From: Mesorhizobium amorphae
Lineage (GTDB): Bacteria; Pseudomonadota; Alphaproteobacteria; Rhizobiales; Rhizobiaceae
Direction of reading: 5' to 3'
Assembly: GCA_003240775.1 (NCBI GenBank)
Contig: QFNI01000018.1
Span: 28,294 to 92,293, forward strand
Length of the DNA stretch: 64,000 bases
Of this stretch, positions 35,487 to 44,129 are shown one piece after another (within the stretch, counting starts at the first letter, position 1; every line of letters starts with the position of its first letter). Both the position numbers and the translations under genes were made by a program. A model generated the notes under the pieces. The model made no database searches. It saw nothing but the letters and a program-made list of their open reading frames with translations, and had not been told where the DNA came from.

Positions 35487-35501
35487 GTTCTGCGTGTGTT
35501 C
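35487..35501 (-). promoter_or_regulatory. LexA operator (SOS box) upstream of lexA
   Basis: GTTC-TGCGTGT-GTTC matches exactly the alphaproteobacterial SOS box GTTC-N7-GTTC (GAAC-N7-GAAC on the other strand). It ends 47 bp before the lexA ATG, suitable for autorepression. Confidence 0.88.
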
Positions 35502-35646
35502 TGCAACTGCCCCTTCGCGCCACGCGCGAGAACTCGAAATCGGCTTGTGGATGACATGCCGTTTGTCGCGATGACCTCGCAACCGAAAATGCTGGCGCCG
35601 AGTGGACGAGACGATGGCCAGAAGGCGCCACGCGGCAGTAGTTGTC

Positions 35647-37905
35647 TCAAGGGTTCGGCGCGAGCGCAGGGGTTTCGCCGACAGGCGCGGAGACTGGCTT
35701 TTTCTTTGCGCGGGGGCGCTCGGGCAGTCCCCGTGCGGCGCGGGAGTACTGGCGCTGCGCGTGCCAGGGGCGGAATGGCTCGGAGACGGCGAAACGAACC
35801 TCCGCTGCCGCATCCCCTCGCTTAGGCAGGTGGATTGCTGCTGTTCCGCCACGGGCGAGTTCGCGCGCTGTCAGGACGGTCGTGGACGCGCCGCATGGAT
35901 TTCTCTCACCGGCTTTCGCGATGACGATCAGCGAGGCTCGTTTGCAGTGGGGCCGCGCCGATGCGGCAGTCTGGGTGTGCACGATCGAGCTGCCGTCCGG
36001 CGCCTTGACTGTGCAAGTGTCGGCATCACACGTGAAGGCGCCCGTGTCGCGGCCAGCGGCTGTGGGACGCAGCACGGTGTCTGCGGCGAGCGCGGCTTGC
36101 CAGCTTCGGAGCAGGAATTGCTCGCCACGCGGCTTGTTCACGGCAAGGTCGCCGGCTGCGGTGGCCACGCCGACCAACCCGGCATCTTCGGAAATCAGGA
36201 TCTGCGGCCTGGTTGCCATGCCCTGCATCGGCAGGGCCGCGGCGAGTGGGAGAAGGGCGAGGAAGGCCCAGCGGGTCGTGCCCGCGCTTAGGAGGATGAT
36301 GGCCGCGCCGACTGCGAGCATCGCCCAGGGTGACACGAGGCCGATCACGTCGAGCGGAGAATGATATGCGAGAAAGTCGGCAATCCGCAGAACCGCCGTG
36401 AGCCCCCAGCCGACGATACGCCAGCAGAAGCCGTCGAGGCCGAGCGGCATGAGGAGCGTTCCGAGCACGCAGAACGGCATCACGAAGACCGAGACGAACG
36501 GCATGGCTGCGAGGTTTGCGAAGAGCCCGTAGGGCGCCACGCGGCCGAAGTGATAGGCGCCGAAGACGAGGGTGGCGAAGCCCGCGATCAGCGAAGTCGC
36601 CGCGAGCGCAGCACCGGCGTTGAAGACCCAACTCATGGCGCTCCCGAGCTTGCTGCGGGAATGATCGCGCGCGCGGCTCCGCCTCTCGCGCCTGCTCCAC
36701 CAGCCATAGGCGGCGACAAGGGCTGCGGTGGCGGCGAACGACATCTGGAAGCTTGGGCCCATCAGCTCATGCGGCGACCAGAGCAGAAGAAGCGCTGCGG
36801 CGAGCGACACGTTGCGCATGGAAATGGCGGCGCGGTCGAACAGGACCGCGCCCAGCATGATGGCGAGCATCAGGTAGGAGCGCTGTGCCGCGACATCCGC
36901 GCCAGACAGCAGCACATAAACGGAGATGGCGAAAAGTGCGGTGCCGGCTGCGGCCTTCTTGACCGCGCGGCGCGAAGCGAGATTGGGAAACAGCGCCAAC
37001 CCCGCGCGCATCGCGCCCATCACGCAGCCGGCCACCAGCGCCATGTGGAGGCCGGAGATCGACAGCACATGCGCAAGGCCCGTTTTGCGTAAGGCGTCGT
37101 TGACGGGCTCCGGGATCGACGCGCGTACGCCCACCACGAGCGCCGCAGCCACCGCGCCCTCGGCTCCGCCGATCACGGAGCGGATGCGTTGGGCGATCCT
37201 GTCCCGCGTGTTCTCGATCCGGTGGGACCAGGTCAGCGGAGCGGTGCGCTCGGACAGTGTTGGGCCGACCAGAAAAAAGCCGTTGGCGCCCAGGCCGTCG
37301 AAATAGCTTTCGAAGCTGAAATCGTAGCCGCCTGGCGTGGCGGGGCCGGATGGCGGCATCAGGCGCACGACACCCTCCACCGTCTGGCCGGCGCGTATGC
37401 CGTCCGGCACCTTGCGCGCGGTCGCCCGGACACGCGCGGGCGCAAAGCGAAGGCGCGGACGCTCGGTGGAGAGGATATCGAGCGTCAGTCGCGTGCGTCC
37501 ATTGGCCAGGTGATCCACCACCGCGACTTGTGCGGTGATGCGAGTGGTGACCTCCGAGCCGAGCATCCGCGTGGCCGCGCGGTCGGTTTCCCATTTCGCC
37601 GCAGCAAAGCCGGCCATGGCGAGGAATGCGGCTGTCCATACCACCGCGAGATCCGGTCGACGGCGGAGACCGGTCCAGCCGAGCACGAGCCACGTAACGC
37701 CTGCCAGTCCGATCCACCACCAGTCGGGCTCGACCGGCAGGAGGAAATATGCGGCAGCGCCTGCGCCGATCGGCACAGGCAGAAGCAGCATGAGGATGCC
37801 GCGGTCGAGTTCGAGCTGCCATTCGGAAGCGAGAAGGGCGCGCAGCCGCTGAGTGGAATCGCGCAAGCTCTGCCGCCCACGCCACGCGCGAACGGGCAGC
37901 GACAC
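35647..37905 (-). CDS. comEC: ComEC/Rec2-type competence membrane protein
   Basis: ComEC forms the inner-membrane channel for single-stranded DNA uptake. The 752-residue protein has two N-terminal membrane helices with the DUF4131 region (about 35-230), then the Competence domain with ISGLHMALVAG near residue 285 and about ten membrane helices to residue 590. It ends with a soluble part of about 160 residues that lacks an obvious metallo-beta-lactamase HxHxDH motif, as in many alphaproteobacteria. The start is GTG. Whether the organism is competent cannot be told. It is divergent from gltX across 160 bp and precedes lexA. Confidence 0.9.
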   Translation of the reverse strand: MSLPVRAWRGRQSLRDSTQRLRALLASEWQLELDRGILMLLLPVPIGAGAAAYFLLPVEPDWWWIGLAGVTWLVLGWTGLRRRPDLAVVWTAAFLAMAGFAAAKWETDRAATRMLGSEVTTRITAQVAVVDHLANGRTRLTLDILSTERPRLRFAPARVRATARKVPDGIRAGQTVEGVVRLMPPSGPATPGGYDFSFESYFDGLGANGFFLVGPTLSERTAPLTWSHRIENTRDRIAQRIRSVIGGAEGAVAAALVVGVRASIPEPVNDALRKTGLAHVLSISGLHMALVAGCVMGAMRAGLALFPNLASRRAVKKAAAGTALFAISVYVLLSGADVAAQRSYLMLAIMLGAVLFDRAAISMRNVSLAAALLLLWSPHELMGPSFQMSFAATAALVAAYGWWSRRERRSRARDHSRSKLGSAMSWVFNAGAALAATSLIAGFATLVFGAYHFGRVAPYGLFANLAAMPFVSVFVMPFCVLGTLLMPLGLDGFCWRIVGWGLTAVLRIADFLAYHSPLDVIGLVSPWAMLAVGAAIILLSAGTTRWAFLALLPLAAALPMQGMATRPQILISEDAGLVGVATAAGDLAVNKPRGEQFLLRSWQAALAADTVLRPTAAGRDTGAFTCDADTCTVKAPDGSSIVHTQTAASARPHCKRASLIVIAKAGERNPCGASTTVLTARELARGGTAAIHLPKRGDAAAEVRFAVSEPFRPWHAQRQYSRAARGLPERPRAKKKPVSAPVGETPALAPNP

Positions 37906-38065
37906 CTTGCGCCAGCCCCATGTGCTGCCCCCGATGCTCAGCCGGCGTCCCCTGCCCTCGCCCCGACCCCGCGCGCTTGCGCGGTCGGACCCCTATGCTA
38001 CATGGGCGCCAACCAAACGCCACGCCGAGCCTGCGCGCCGATCCGGGCTTTGCAGAGGAATTTCC

Positions 38066-39364
38066 ATGTCCGATCCGATTGTCACGCGCTTTGCGCCGTC
38101 ACCCACGGGCTATCTCCACATTGGCGGTGCGCGCACAGCACTTTTCAACTGGCTCTATTCGCAGCACACGGGCGGCTCGATGCTTCTGCGCATCGAGGAC
38201 ACCGACCGCGAGCGTTCGACGGAGGCCGCGACCGCTGCCATCCTCGAAGGCCTGCGCTGGCTCGGGCTCGACTGGGACGGCGAGGCCGTTTCGCAGTTCG
38301 AACGCGCAGCGCGCCACCGCGAGGTGGCCGAGGAGCTCGTCGCGCGGGGCCAAGCCTATCGCTGCTACGCCACGCCAGCGGAACTCGACGCCATGACCGT
38401 GGTGCACGACCGCGTGCAAGGCGAGGTGCGCTTCCCCAACAAGGATCTGGACGACTTCATCATCCTGCGCTCGGACGGCAACCCGACTTACATGCATGCG
38501 GTGGTGGTGGACGACCACGACATGGGCGTCACCCACATCATCCGCGGCGACGACCACCTGACGAATGCCGCGCGCCAGACCGTGATCTACCGCGCCATGG
38601 GCTGGGACGTGCCGGTGATGGCGCATATCCCGCTGATCCATGGTGCAGATGGCGCAAAGCTTTCCAAGCGCCACGGAGCGCTCGGCGTCGAGGCCTATCG
38701 CGAGATGGGTTATCTGCCGGCAGCCCTTCGCAACTATCTCGTGCGTCTCGGCTGGAGCCACGGCGACGACGAGGTGATGTCGACGGACGACATGGTGCGC
38801 TGGTTCGACATCGACGATGTGAACAAGGGTGCCGCGCGCTTCGACTTCGACAAGCTGACGGCACTCAACGGCTTGCACATGCGCGGCATGGACGATGCGG
38901 CGCTGACGACAGCGCTTCTGGATACCGCCCCTTTCCTGCCCAACGGCGCGCTCGTCTCGGGCGCGCAGTCGGATGAGGGGCGCGCCCTGCTGCAGGCTGC
39001 GATGCCGGGGCTGAAGGACCGCGCGAAGACGTTGGTGGAACTGGCGGAGGGCGCGGCATTCCTGTTCGCCGCGCGGCCGCTGGCACTCGACGCCAAGGCT
39101 GAGACGCTTCTGGCGGGCGACGGGCGCAAGATCCTGGGGGATGCGCGTGCCGCGCTCGCCGGCGTCGAAGGCGAGTGGAGTGCTGCCTCCACGGAAGCTG
39201 CGGTGCGTGCGGTGGCCGCGCAAGCGGGCGTGAAGCTCGGTGCCGTGGCCCAGCCGCTGCGTGCCGCATTGACCGGCCGCTCCACCTCGCCGGGCGTGTT
39301 CGACGTGCTGGCGCTTCTGGGACGGGACGAGTGTCTGGCGCGCATTGACGATTGCCTCGCCTGA
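38066..39364 (+). CDS. gltX: Glutamyl-tRNA synthetase with an apparent 41-residue internal deletion
   Basis: GltX charges tRNA-Glu. The 432-residue protein has the class I signatures HIGG (18-21) and KLSKRHG (198-204), IEDTDRERS and the C-terminal anticodon-binding domain. After YATPAELDAM (Met110) it jumps directly to TVVHDRVQGEVRFPNKDLDD. Relatives have about 41 further residues there, including the RYDGRWRDR-type segment equivalent to the second half of the E. coli zinc-binding subdomain. The join is in frame and the usual length is about 473. Whether this enzyme works, or whether the gap is an assembly fault, is open. An upstream in-frame extension of 71 codons is not part of the gene. 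Confidence 0.93.
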   Translation: MSDPIVTRFAPSPTGYLHIGGARTALFNWLYSQHTGGSMLLRIEDTDRERSTEAATAAILEGLRWLGLDWDGEAVSQFERAARHREVAEELVARGQAYRCYATPAELDAMTVVHDRVQGEVRFPNKDLDDFIILRSDGNPTYMHAVVVDDHDMGVTHIIRGDDHLTNAARQTVIYRAMGWDVPVMAHIPLIHGADGAKLSKRHGALGVEAYREMGYLPAALRNYLVRLGWSHGDDEVMSTDDMVRWFDIDDVNKGAARFDFDKLTALNGLHMRGMDDAALTTALLDTAPFLPNGALVSGAQSDEGRALLQAAMPGLKDRAKTLVELAEGAAFLFAARPLALDAKAETLLAGDGRKILGDARAALAGVEGEWSAASTEAAVRAVAAQAGVKLGAVAQPLRAALTGRSTSPGVFDVLALLGRDECLARIDDCLA

Positions 39365-39520
39365 GCGCATCAGTCCCCGTTGCTGCGATGCAATATCCGG
39401 CTATCTCTTCCGCTTGGCAGGCCATGCGGCATGGGATAGCGAACACCGGCGACAGCATGCCGAAAAGAACGGGGCGGACCGCATTGTTCGGCCGTCCCAG
39501 CGATCGGAGGGAATGAGCGG

Positions 39521-40810
39521 ATGGGTGATACCAAGGCGACCGTAGACGTCGGCGGCAAGAGCTTCGAGTACAAAATCCGACAAGGCACTGTCGGGCCGGA
39601 CGTGATCGACATCGCAGCGCTTTATCGCGACACGGGCTCCTTCACCTACGATCCCGGCTTCACCTCGACCGCGAGCTGCGAATCGAAGATCACCTATATC
39701 GACGGCGACGAGGGCGTGCTGCTGCACCGCGGCTACCCGATCGACCAGCTGGCCGAGCACGGCGACTTCCTCGAGGTCTGCTACCTGCTTCTCTACGGCG
39801 AGTTGCCGACCAAGGCGCAGAAAGACGACTTCGACCACCGCGTGACGCACCACACCATGGTGCACGAGCAGATGTCGCGCTTCTTCACCGGCTTCCGCCG
39901 CGATGCGCACCCGATGGCCGTCATGTGCGGCGTGGTGGGCGCGCTTTCGGCCTTCTACCACGACTCCACCGACATCTCCGACCCGCACCAGCGCATGGTG
40001 GCGTCGATCCGGCTGATCGCCAAGATGCCGACGATCGCGGCGATGGCCTACAAATACCACATCGGCCAGCCCTTCGTTTACCCGAAGAACGAGCTCTCGT
40101 TCGCCGCAAACTTCCTGCACATGTGCTTTGCCGTGCCGTGCGAGGAGTACAAGGCGAACCCCGTGCTCGCGCGCGCCATGGACCGTATCTTCATCCTGCA
40201 CGCCGATCACGAGCAGAACGCGTCGACCTCGACCGTGCGGCTCGCAGGCTCCTCAGGGGCCAATCCCTTCGCGTGCATCGCCGCCGGCATCGCCTGCCTC
40301 TGGGGGCCGGCGCATGGCGGCGCCAACGAGGCGGCGCTCAACATGCTGTCCGAAATCGGCTCGGTGGACCGCATCCCGGAATTCATCGCGCGTGCCAAGG
40401 ATAAGAACGACCCGTTCCGCCTGATGGGCTTCGGCCACCGCGTCTACAAGAACTACGATCCGCGCGCGAAGATCATGCAGAAGACCACACATGAGGTTCT
40501 GAGCGAGCTCGGCATCAAGGACGATCCCACGCTCGACGTGGCGATGGAACTCGAGCGCATCGCGCTGACCGACGAGTACTTCATCGAGAAGAAGCTCTAT
40601 CCCAACATCGACTTCTATTCGGGCATCACGCTCAAGGCCCTGGGCTTCCCCACCACCATGTTCACCGTGCTGTTTGCGGTGGCGCGCACGGTGGGCTGGA
40701 TCGCCCAGTGGAAGGAGATGATCGAGGACCCGCAGCAGAAGATCGGCCGCCCGCGCCAGCTTTACACCGGCGCGGCCGAGCGCGACTACGTGGCGATCGC
40801 CAAGCGCTAG
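39521..40810 (+). CDS. gltA: Citrate synthase
   Basis: Citrate synthase joins acetyl-CoA and oxaloacetate at the entry to the citric acid cycle. The 429-residue protein is a type II citrate synthase. It has TASCESKITYIDGDEGVLLHRGYPID (read in segments) at the N-terminal side, the catalytic His in LHADHEQNASTSTVR and in WGPAHGGANEAAL, GFGHRVYKNYDPRAKIM and the catalytic Asp in YPNIDFYSG. It lies 156 bp after gltX. Its TAG stop overlaps the lpxB stop on the other strand in the palindrome CTAG. Confidence 0.97.
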   Translation: MGDTKATVDVGGKSFEYKIRQGTVGPDVIDIAALYRDTGSFTYDPGFTSTASCESKITYIDGDEGVLLHRGYPIDQLAEHGDFLEVCYLLLYGELPTKAQKDDFDHRVTHHTMVHEQMSRFFTGFRRDAHPMAVMCGVVGALSAFYHDSTDISDPHQRMVASIRLIAKMPTIAAMAYKYHIGQPFVYPKNELSFAANFLHMCFAVPCEEYKANPVLARAMDRIFILHADHEQNASTSTVRLAGSSGANPFACIAAGIACLWGPAHGGANEAALNMLSEIGSVDRIPEFIARAKDKNDPFRLMGFGHRVYKNYDPRAKIMQKTTHEVLSELGIKDDPTLDVAMELERIALTDEYFIEKKLYPNIDFYSGITLKALGFPTTMFTVLFAVARTVGWIAQWKEMIEDPQQKIGRPRQLYTGAAERDYVAIAKR

Positions 40811-41967
40811 GTCTTGAGCGGGCGGAGGAGGCCGAGAAGCACCTCCGCCCCGATCGTGCCGGCGGGCCTTGCGGTCTCCAGCCTCCGGCGCACCTCCCCG
40901 AAGCCTTCGAGTTGCCAGCGGCGCAGCGTGGAATCGGCCGCGAGCGCTTCCACCTGCCGTGCGAGATTCGGTGCGCGCACGGTTTCGTCGATGAATTCGG
41001 GCACGATCGGGCGGTCGGCTATCAGGTTGGGCAGGTTGGCCGACCAAGTGGTCACGAGATAGCGGAAGGCGCGCGAAACCGCGTCGAGCCGGTAGCAGGT
41101 GACATGCGGCACCCCTGCCAGCGCGAGTTCGAGCGACACCGTGCCGGACGCGGCGAGAGCCGCCCTCGCCTCTCCCATCGCAGCGATTTTCTCGGCCGCA
41201 TCCACGACCACGTCCGGTCTGTGCGGCCAGTTCGACACGGCTTCCTCAACCAGCGGGCGAACGCGCTCGGTGGTGGGAATGACGAGCCGGAAGCGGTTGC
41301 CGCGCTCGTGAAGGATCGAAACCGTTTCACGGAAATCGGGTAGGAGGCGCTTCACCTCGCTGCGGCGTGAACCCGGCAGCACGAGAAGCGTCGGGGTGTC
41401 AGTGGGCTTCGGCGCCTGCTGTGCGGCGTGCGCGCGAAGCAGGTCGGGGTCGTGCGACAGGCGATGGCCGACATAGGTGCCGGGCGGGCCATCGAGGCGC
41501 TCGAGGGCCTCGGGTTCGAAAGGCAGGAGGCAGAGTATGTGGTCCACATAGCTCCGCATCCGAACGGCACGCTCCGGGCGCCAGGCCCAGACGCTCGGAC
41601 AAACGTAATGGACGGCGGGAATGCCGGGTTTCGCCTTCCGCACGCGGCTCGCGACACGCAGGGAAAAGTCGGGCACGTCGACCGTCAAAAGCGCGTCGAG
41701 TTCGGCTGCGGCAAGCGCGCGTGCAAGGCTGCGGATGCGGTGGAGCAGGCGCGGAAGATTTGCGACCACAGCGCCCACGCCCATCAGCGATATCTCGTCG
41801 GGGTCGAACAGCGAGCGCAGGCCGAGGCTGGCGAGATGGTTGCCGCCGACGCCCACGAGTTCGAGTTTCCGTCCGGATTGGCGCGCGACCTCGCGCAGGA
41901 GATCGGCGGCGAGCAGATCGCCCGATTCTTCGCCGGCGATGACGCCGATGCGCAAGGGCGCCGCCAT
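40807..41967 (-). CDS. lpxB: Lipid-A-disaccharide synthase
   Basis: LpxB joins UDP-diacylglucosamine and lipid X to form the lipid A disaccharide at the inner membrane. The 386-residue GT-B glycosyltransferase has IGVIAGEESGDLLAADLL at the N-terminus, GVGGNHLASLGLRSLFD, VHYVCPSVWAWRPERA, LLPFEPE, VLPGSRRSEVKRLLP and a SGTVSLELALAGVPHV nucleotide-binding block. The ATG is 1 bp from the lpxI stop. It ends the lpxD-fabZ-lpxA-lpxI-lpxB series and converges with gltA. Confidence 0.96.
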   Translation of the reverse strand: MAAPLRIGVIAGEESGDLLAADLLREVARQSGRKLELVGVGGNHLASLGLRSLFDPDEISLMGVGAVVANLPRLLHRIRSLARALAAAELDALLTVDVPDFSLRVASRVRKAKPGIPAVHYVCPSVWAWRPERAVRMRSYVDHILCLLPFEPEALERLDGPPGTYVGHRLSHDPDLLRAHAAQQAPKPTDTPTLLVLPGSRRSEVKRLLPDFRETVSILHERGNRFRLVIPTTERVRPLVEEAVSNWPHRPDVVVDAAEKIAAMGEARAALAASGTVSLELALAGVPHVTCYRLDAVSRAFRYLVTTWSANLPNLIADRPIVPEFIDETVRAPNLARQVEALAADSTLRRWQLEGFGEVRRRLETARPAGTIGAEVLLGLLRPLKT

Positions 41968-41968
41968 C

Positions 41969-42820
41969 TCAGCGGAGCCCGACAACGAAGAGGCCGAGCG
42001 CGTCGGCCTCGCGCACCAAACGATCGCGTTCGAGGATGAGAGAGCGTTCTGCTTCGACGCCGATTCCGGAAAGGCCGGCGGCGGCCGCGCGCTGCACCGT
42101 GTCCGGCCCGATCGTCGGCAGATCCGCGCGCATCTCCTGGTCCGGCTTGGCGCTCTTGACGAGGACCCCGCGCTTGGCGCCCGCGAGGCGGCCGTGCCGG
42201 CGCAGTTCGCGCGTCCGCTCAAGCAAGCCGTCGGTGCCCTCGATGCCTTCGAGGGCTATCACGCGCCCCCCGATCGAGACGGCGGCTTGGCCGATATCGA
42301 GACGGCCGATGGCACGGGCGGCTTCGAGCGCGCCTGCGAGATCGCGCTGGTCCGCACCGGTTGGTCGAGCCTTGGTGAGCGGCCCGTCGGGAGCCAGAAG
42401 GTCGGGTGCGATCTCGTGGGCGCCGAGCACCTGGACGCCGTTCTCCTCGATGTGGCGCACGAGGATGCGGAGCAACCCGTCGTCGCCCTTGGCCAACGCG
42501 CGCGCAATGGTGGGAACGAGGCCAAGCAGCCGGATGCTCGGGCGAAAAGATCGCCAGCGCGGGCGCCGCGTGATAGCGCCCGACAGCACGACATGGGTGA
42601 CCTTCTCGCGCCTGAGCATCGGCACGAGATCGGCAATGCCTTCGACGGGCAGTTCGGCATGGGGCCAGCGGCGGAGTTCGCGAGCGGTGTTCTCGGGCTC
42701 GCCCGCCAGCACGATGAAGGGCGGGTGCCCGCCCTTCTCCAGCTGTTCGGCCACATCGAGCGGCAAACGCCCCTCGCCCGCGATTACGGCTGCCCGGCTG
42801 CCCGGCGCGAGCCCCGCCAT
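41969..42820 (-). CDS. lpxI: UDP-2,3-diacylglucosamine pyrophosphatase LpxI
   Basis: LpxI hydrolyses UDP-2,3-diacylglucosamine to lipid X, the step done by LpxH in gammaproteobacteria. The 283-residue protein has the N-terminal Rossmann-like part (AVIAGEGRLPLDVAEQLEKGG, read in segments) and the DUF1009 domain. The domain has the motifs LLRILVRHIEENGVQVLGAHE, LDIGQAAVSIGGRVIALEGIEGTD (read in segments), KSAKPDQEMRADLPTIGPDTV and GIGVEAERSLIL. Presence of lpxI between lpxA and lpxB is typical for alphaproteobacteria. It starts 3 bp after lpxA. Confidence 0.95.
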   Translation of the reverse strand: MAGLAPGSRAAVIAGEGRLPLDVAEQLEKGGHPPFIVLAGEPENTARELRRWPHAELPVEGIADLVPMLRREKVTHVVLSGAITRRPRWRSFRPSIRLLGLVPTIARALAKGDDGLLRILVRHIEENGVQVLGAHEIAPDLLAPDGPLTKARPTGADQRDLAGALEAARAIGRLDIGQAAVSIGGRVIALEGIEGTDGLLERTRELRRHGRLAGAKRGVLVKSAKPDQEMRADLPTIGPDTVQRAAAAGLSGIGVEAERSLILERDRLVREADALGLFVVGLR

Positions 42821-42823
42821 GCT

Positions 42824-43651
42824 CTAGTGCTCTTCGGCGGATGTTCCGCCGCGGACGGACGGCAGGGTGATGTTGCGCTTGTCTCGGGCGCTTAGGAAAT
42901 CGAGGATGCTTTGAGCGTGACGCGGCAGGCTTTCGCGCCCGCCCTGCACAGCCTCCAAGTTTTCGGCCAGGGTGCGCGAGCGGTCGAAGAGCCGGCCGTA
43001 GAAGCGGCGCAGTTCCGCCATTTCGGATGCCCCGACGCCTGCGCGGCGAAGGCCTACCACGTTGAAGCCCCGCAAGGTCGCGCGGTTGCCCGAGGCCATG
43101 CCGTAGGGGATGACGTCGCTGATCACCGCCGAGCAGCCGCCCAGGAATGCGCCGTCGCCCACGCGCACGAACTGGTGCACGGCGGTCAGGCCGCCGATGC
43201 CCACATTGTCGCCGATCTCGCAATGGCCGCCGAGCGTCGCGCCGTTGGCGAAGGTGGCGTTGTCGCCCACGGTGCAGTCATGGGCGATGTGGACGTAAGC
43301 GAGGAAGTTGCCGTTGTCGCCCACGGTCGTTGCGGCCAGGCTCGTATCGGTTCCGCGATGCATGGTGACGAATTCGCGGATCGTGCAGTTGGCGCCGATC
43401 GAAAGGGTGGAGGGGCCACCCTTGTGCTTGCCGTTCTGAGGCGGCGCGCCGAGCACCGCATGGGGCGAAACCCGGCAATCGGGTCCCAGTGTAGTCGCGC
43501 CCATGATGGTGACATGGCTGCCGAGTTCCGTGCGGTCGCCGATGCGGGCTTCTGGGCCGACATGGCAGAAGGGGCCGATGCGGACGCCTTCGCCCAATTC
43601 CGCGCCGGGCTCGACCAGCGCCAACGGGTGAACAATCACCTCAACCGGCAT
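42824..43651 (-). CDS. lpxA: UDP-N-acetylglucosamine acyltransferase
   Basis: LpxA adds the first 3-hydroxyacyl chain to UDP-GlcNAc from acyl-ACP, starting lipid A synthesis. The 275-residue protein is a left-handed beta helix of hexapeptide repeats (about residues 5-190) followed by an alpha-helical C-terminal domain. The catalytic His region reads FVTMHRGT and HIAHDCTVGDN, followed by the GLTAVHQFVRVGDGAFLGG segment. Its start overlaps the fabZ end by 11 bp, so the two are coupled. Confidence 0.96.
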   Translation of the reverse strand: MPVEVIVHPLALVEPGAELGEGVRIGPFCHVGPEARIGDRTELGSHVTIMGATTLGPDCRVSPHAVLGAPPQNGKHKGGPSTLSIGANCTIREFVTMHRGTDTSLAATTVGDNGNFLAYVHIAHDCTVGDNATFANGATLGGHCEIGDNVGIGGLTAVHQFVRVGDGAFLGGCSAVISDVIPYGMASGNRATLRGFNVVGLRRAGVGASEMAELRRFYGRLFDRSRTLAENLEAVQGGRESLPRHAQSILDFLSARDKRNITLPSVRGGTSAEEH

Positions 43652-44129
43652 CGGCCGCGTCCTTCTTGATGGGCGTGCCCATCATGGCGGAGATCTCGGC
43701 TTCCGCGACCTTGGCGCCCTCGACGGTCGCCTCGCAGGCGAAACGCCAGATGTTGGCGCGCTTCTTCAGCTTGCGGACATGGATGTGCAGCGTGTCGCCG
43801 GGCACCACGGGCTTGCGGAACTTGGCGTTGTCGATCGTCATGAAGTAGACGATGCCCGTACCCTCGCCGCCTGCGCTGCAAATGCAGATGGCGCCTGCCG
43901 TCTGCGCCATCGCCTCGATGATCAGCACGCCGGGCATCACGGGTGCCGTCGGAAAATGGCCCTGGAAATGCGGCTCGTTGGCCGTGACGTTCTTGATGCC
44001 GATGGCCGAATTGTCGGCGTCGATCTCGATGATCCGGTCCACCAGAAGAAACGGATAGCGATGCGGCAGGAGCCGCATGATCTGGAGGATGTCCAGCGTT
44101 TCGAGCGTCGCGGGCGACTGGTCAGACAT
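43641..44129 (-). CDS. fabZ: 3-hydroxyacyl-ACP dehydratase FabZ
   Basis: FabZ dehydrates 3-hydroxyacyl-ACP in fatty acid elongation and competes with LpxA for the same substrate, which explains the pairing. The 162-residue hot-dog-fold protein has LPHRYPFLLVDRI near residue 22, the catalytic His in FQGHFPTAPVMPGVLIIEAMAQ with the following Glu, and KFRKPVVPGDTL. The ATG at 44129 overlaps the lpxD stop by 8 bp. A longer in-frame start upstream lies inside lpxD and was rejected. Confidence 0.97.
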   Translation of the reverse strand: MSDQSPATLETLDILQIMRLLPHRYPFLLVDRIIEIDADNSAIGIKNVTANEPHFQGHFPTAPVMPGVLIIEAMAQTAGAICICSAGGEGTGIVYFMTIDNAKFRKPVVPGDTLHIHVRKLKKRANIWRFACEATVEGAKVAEAEISAMMGTPIKKDAADAG

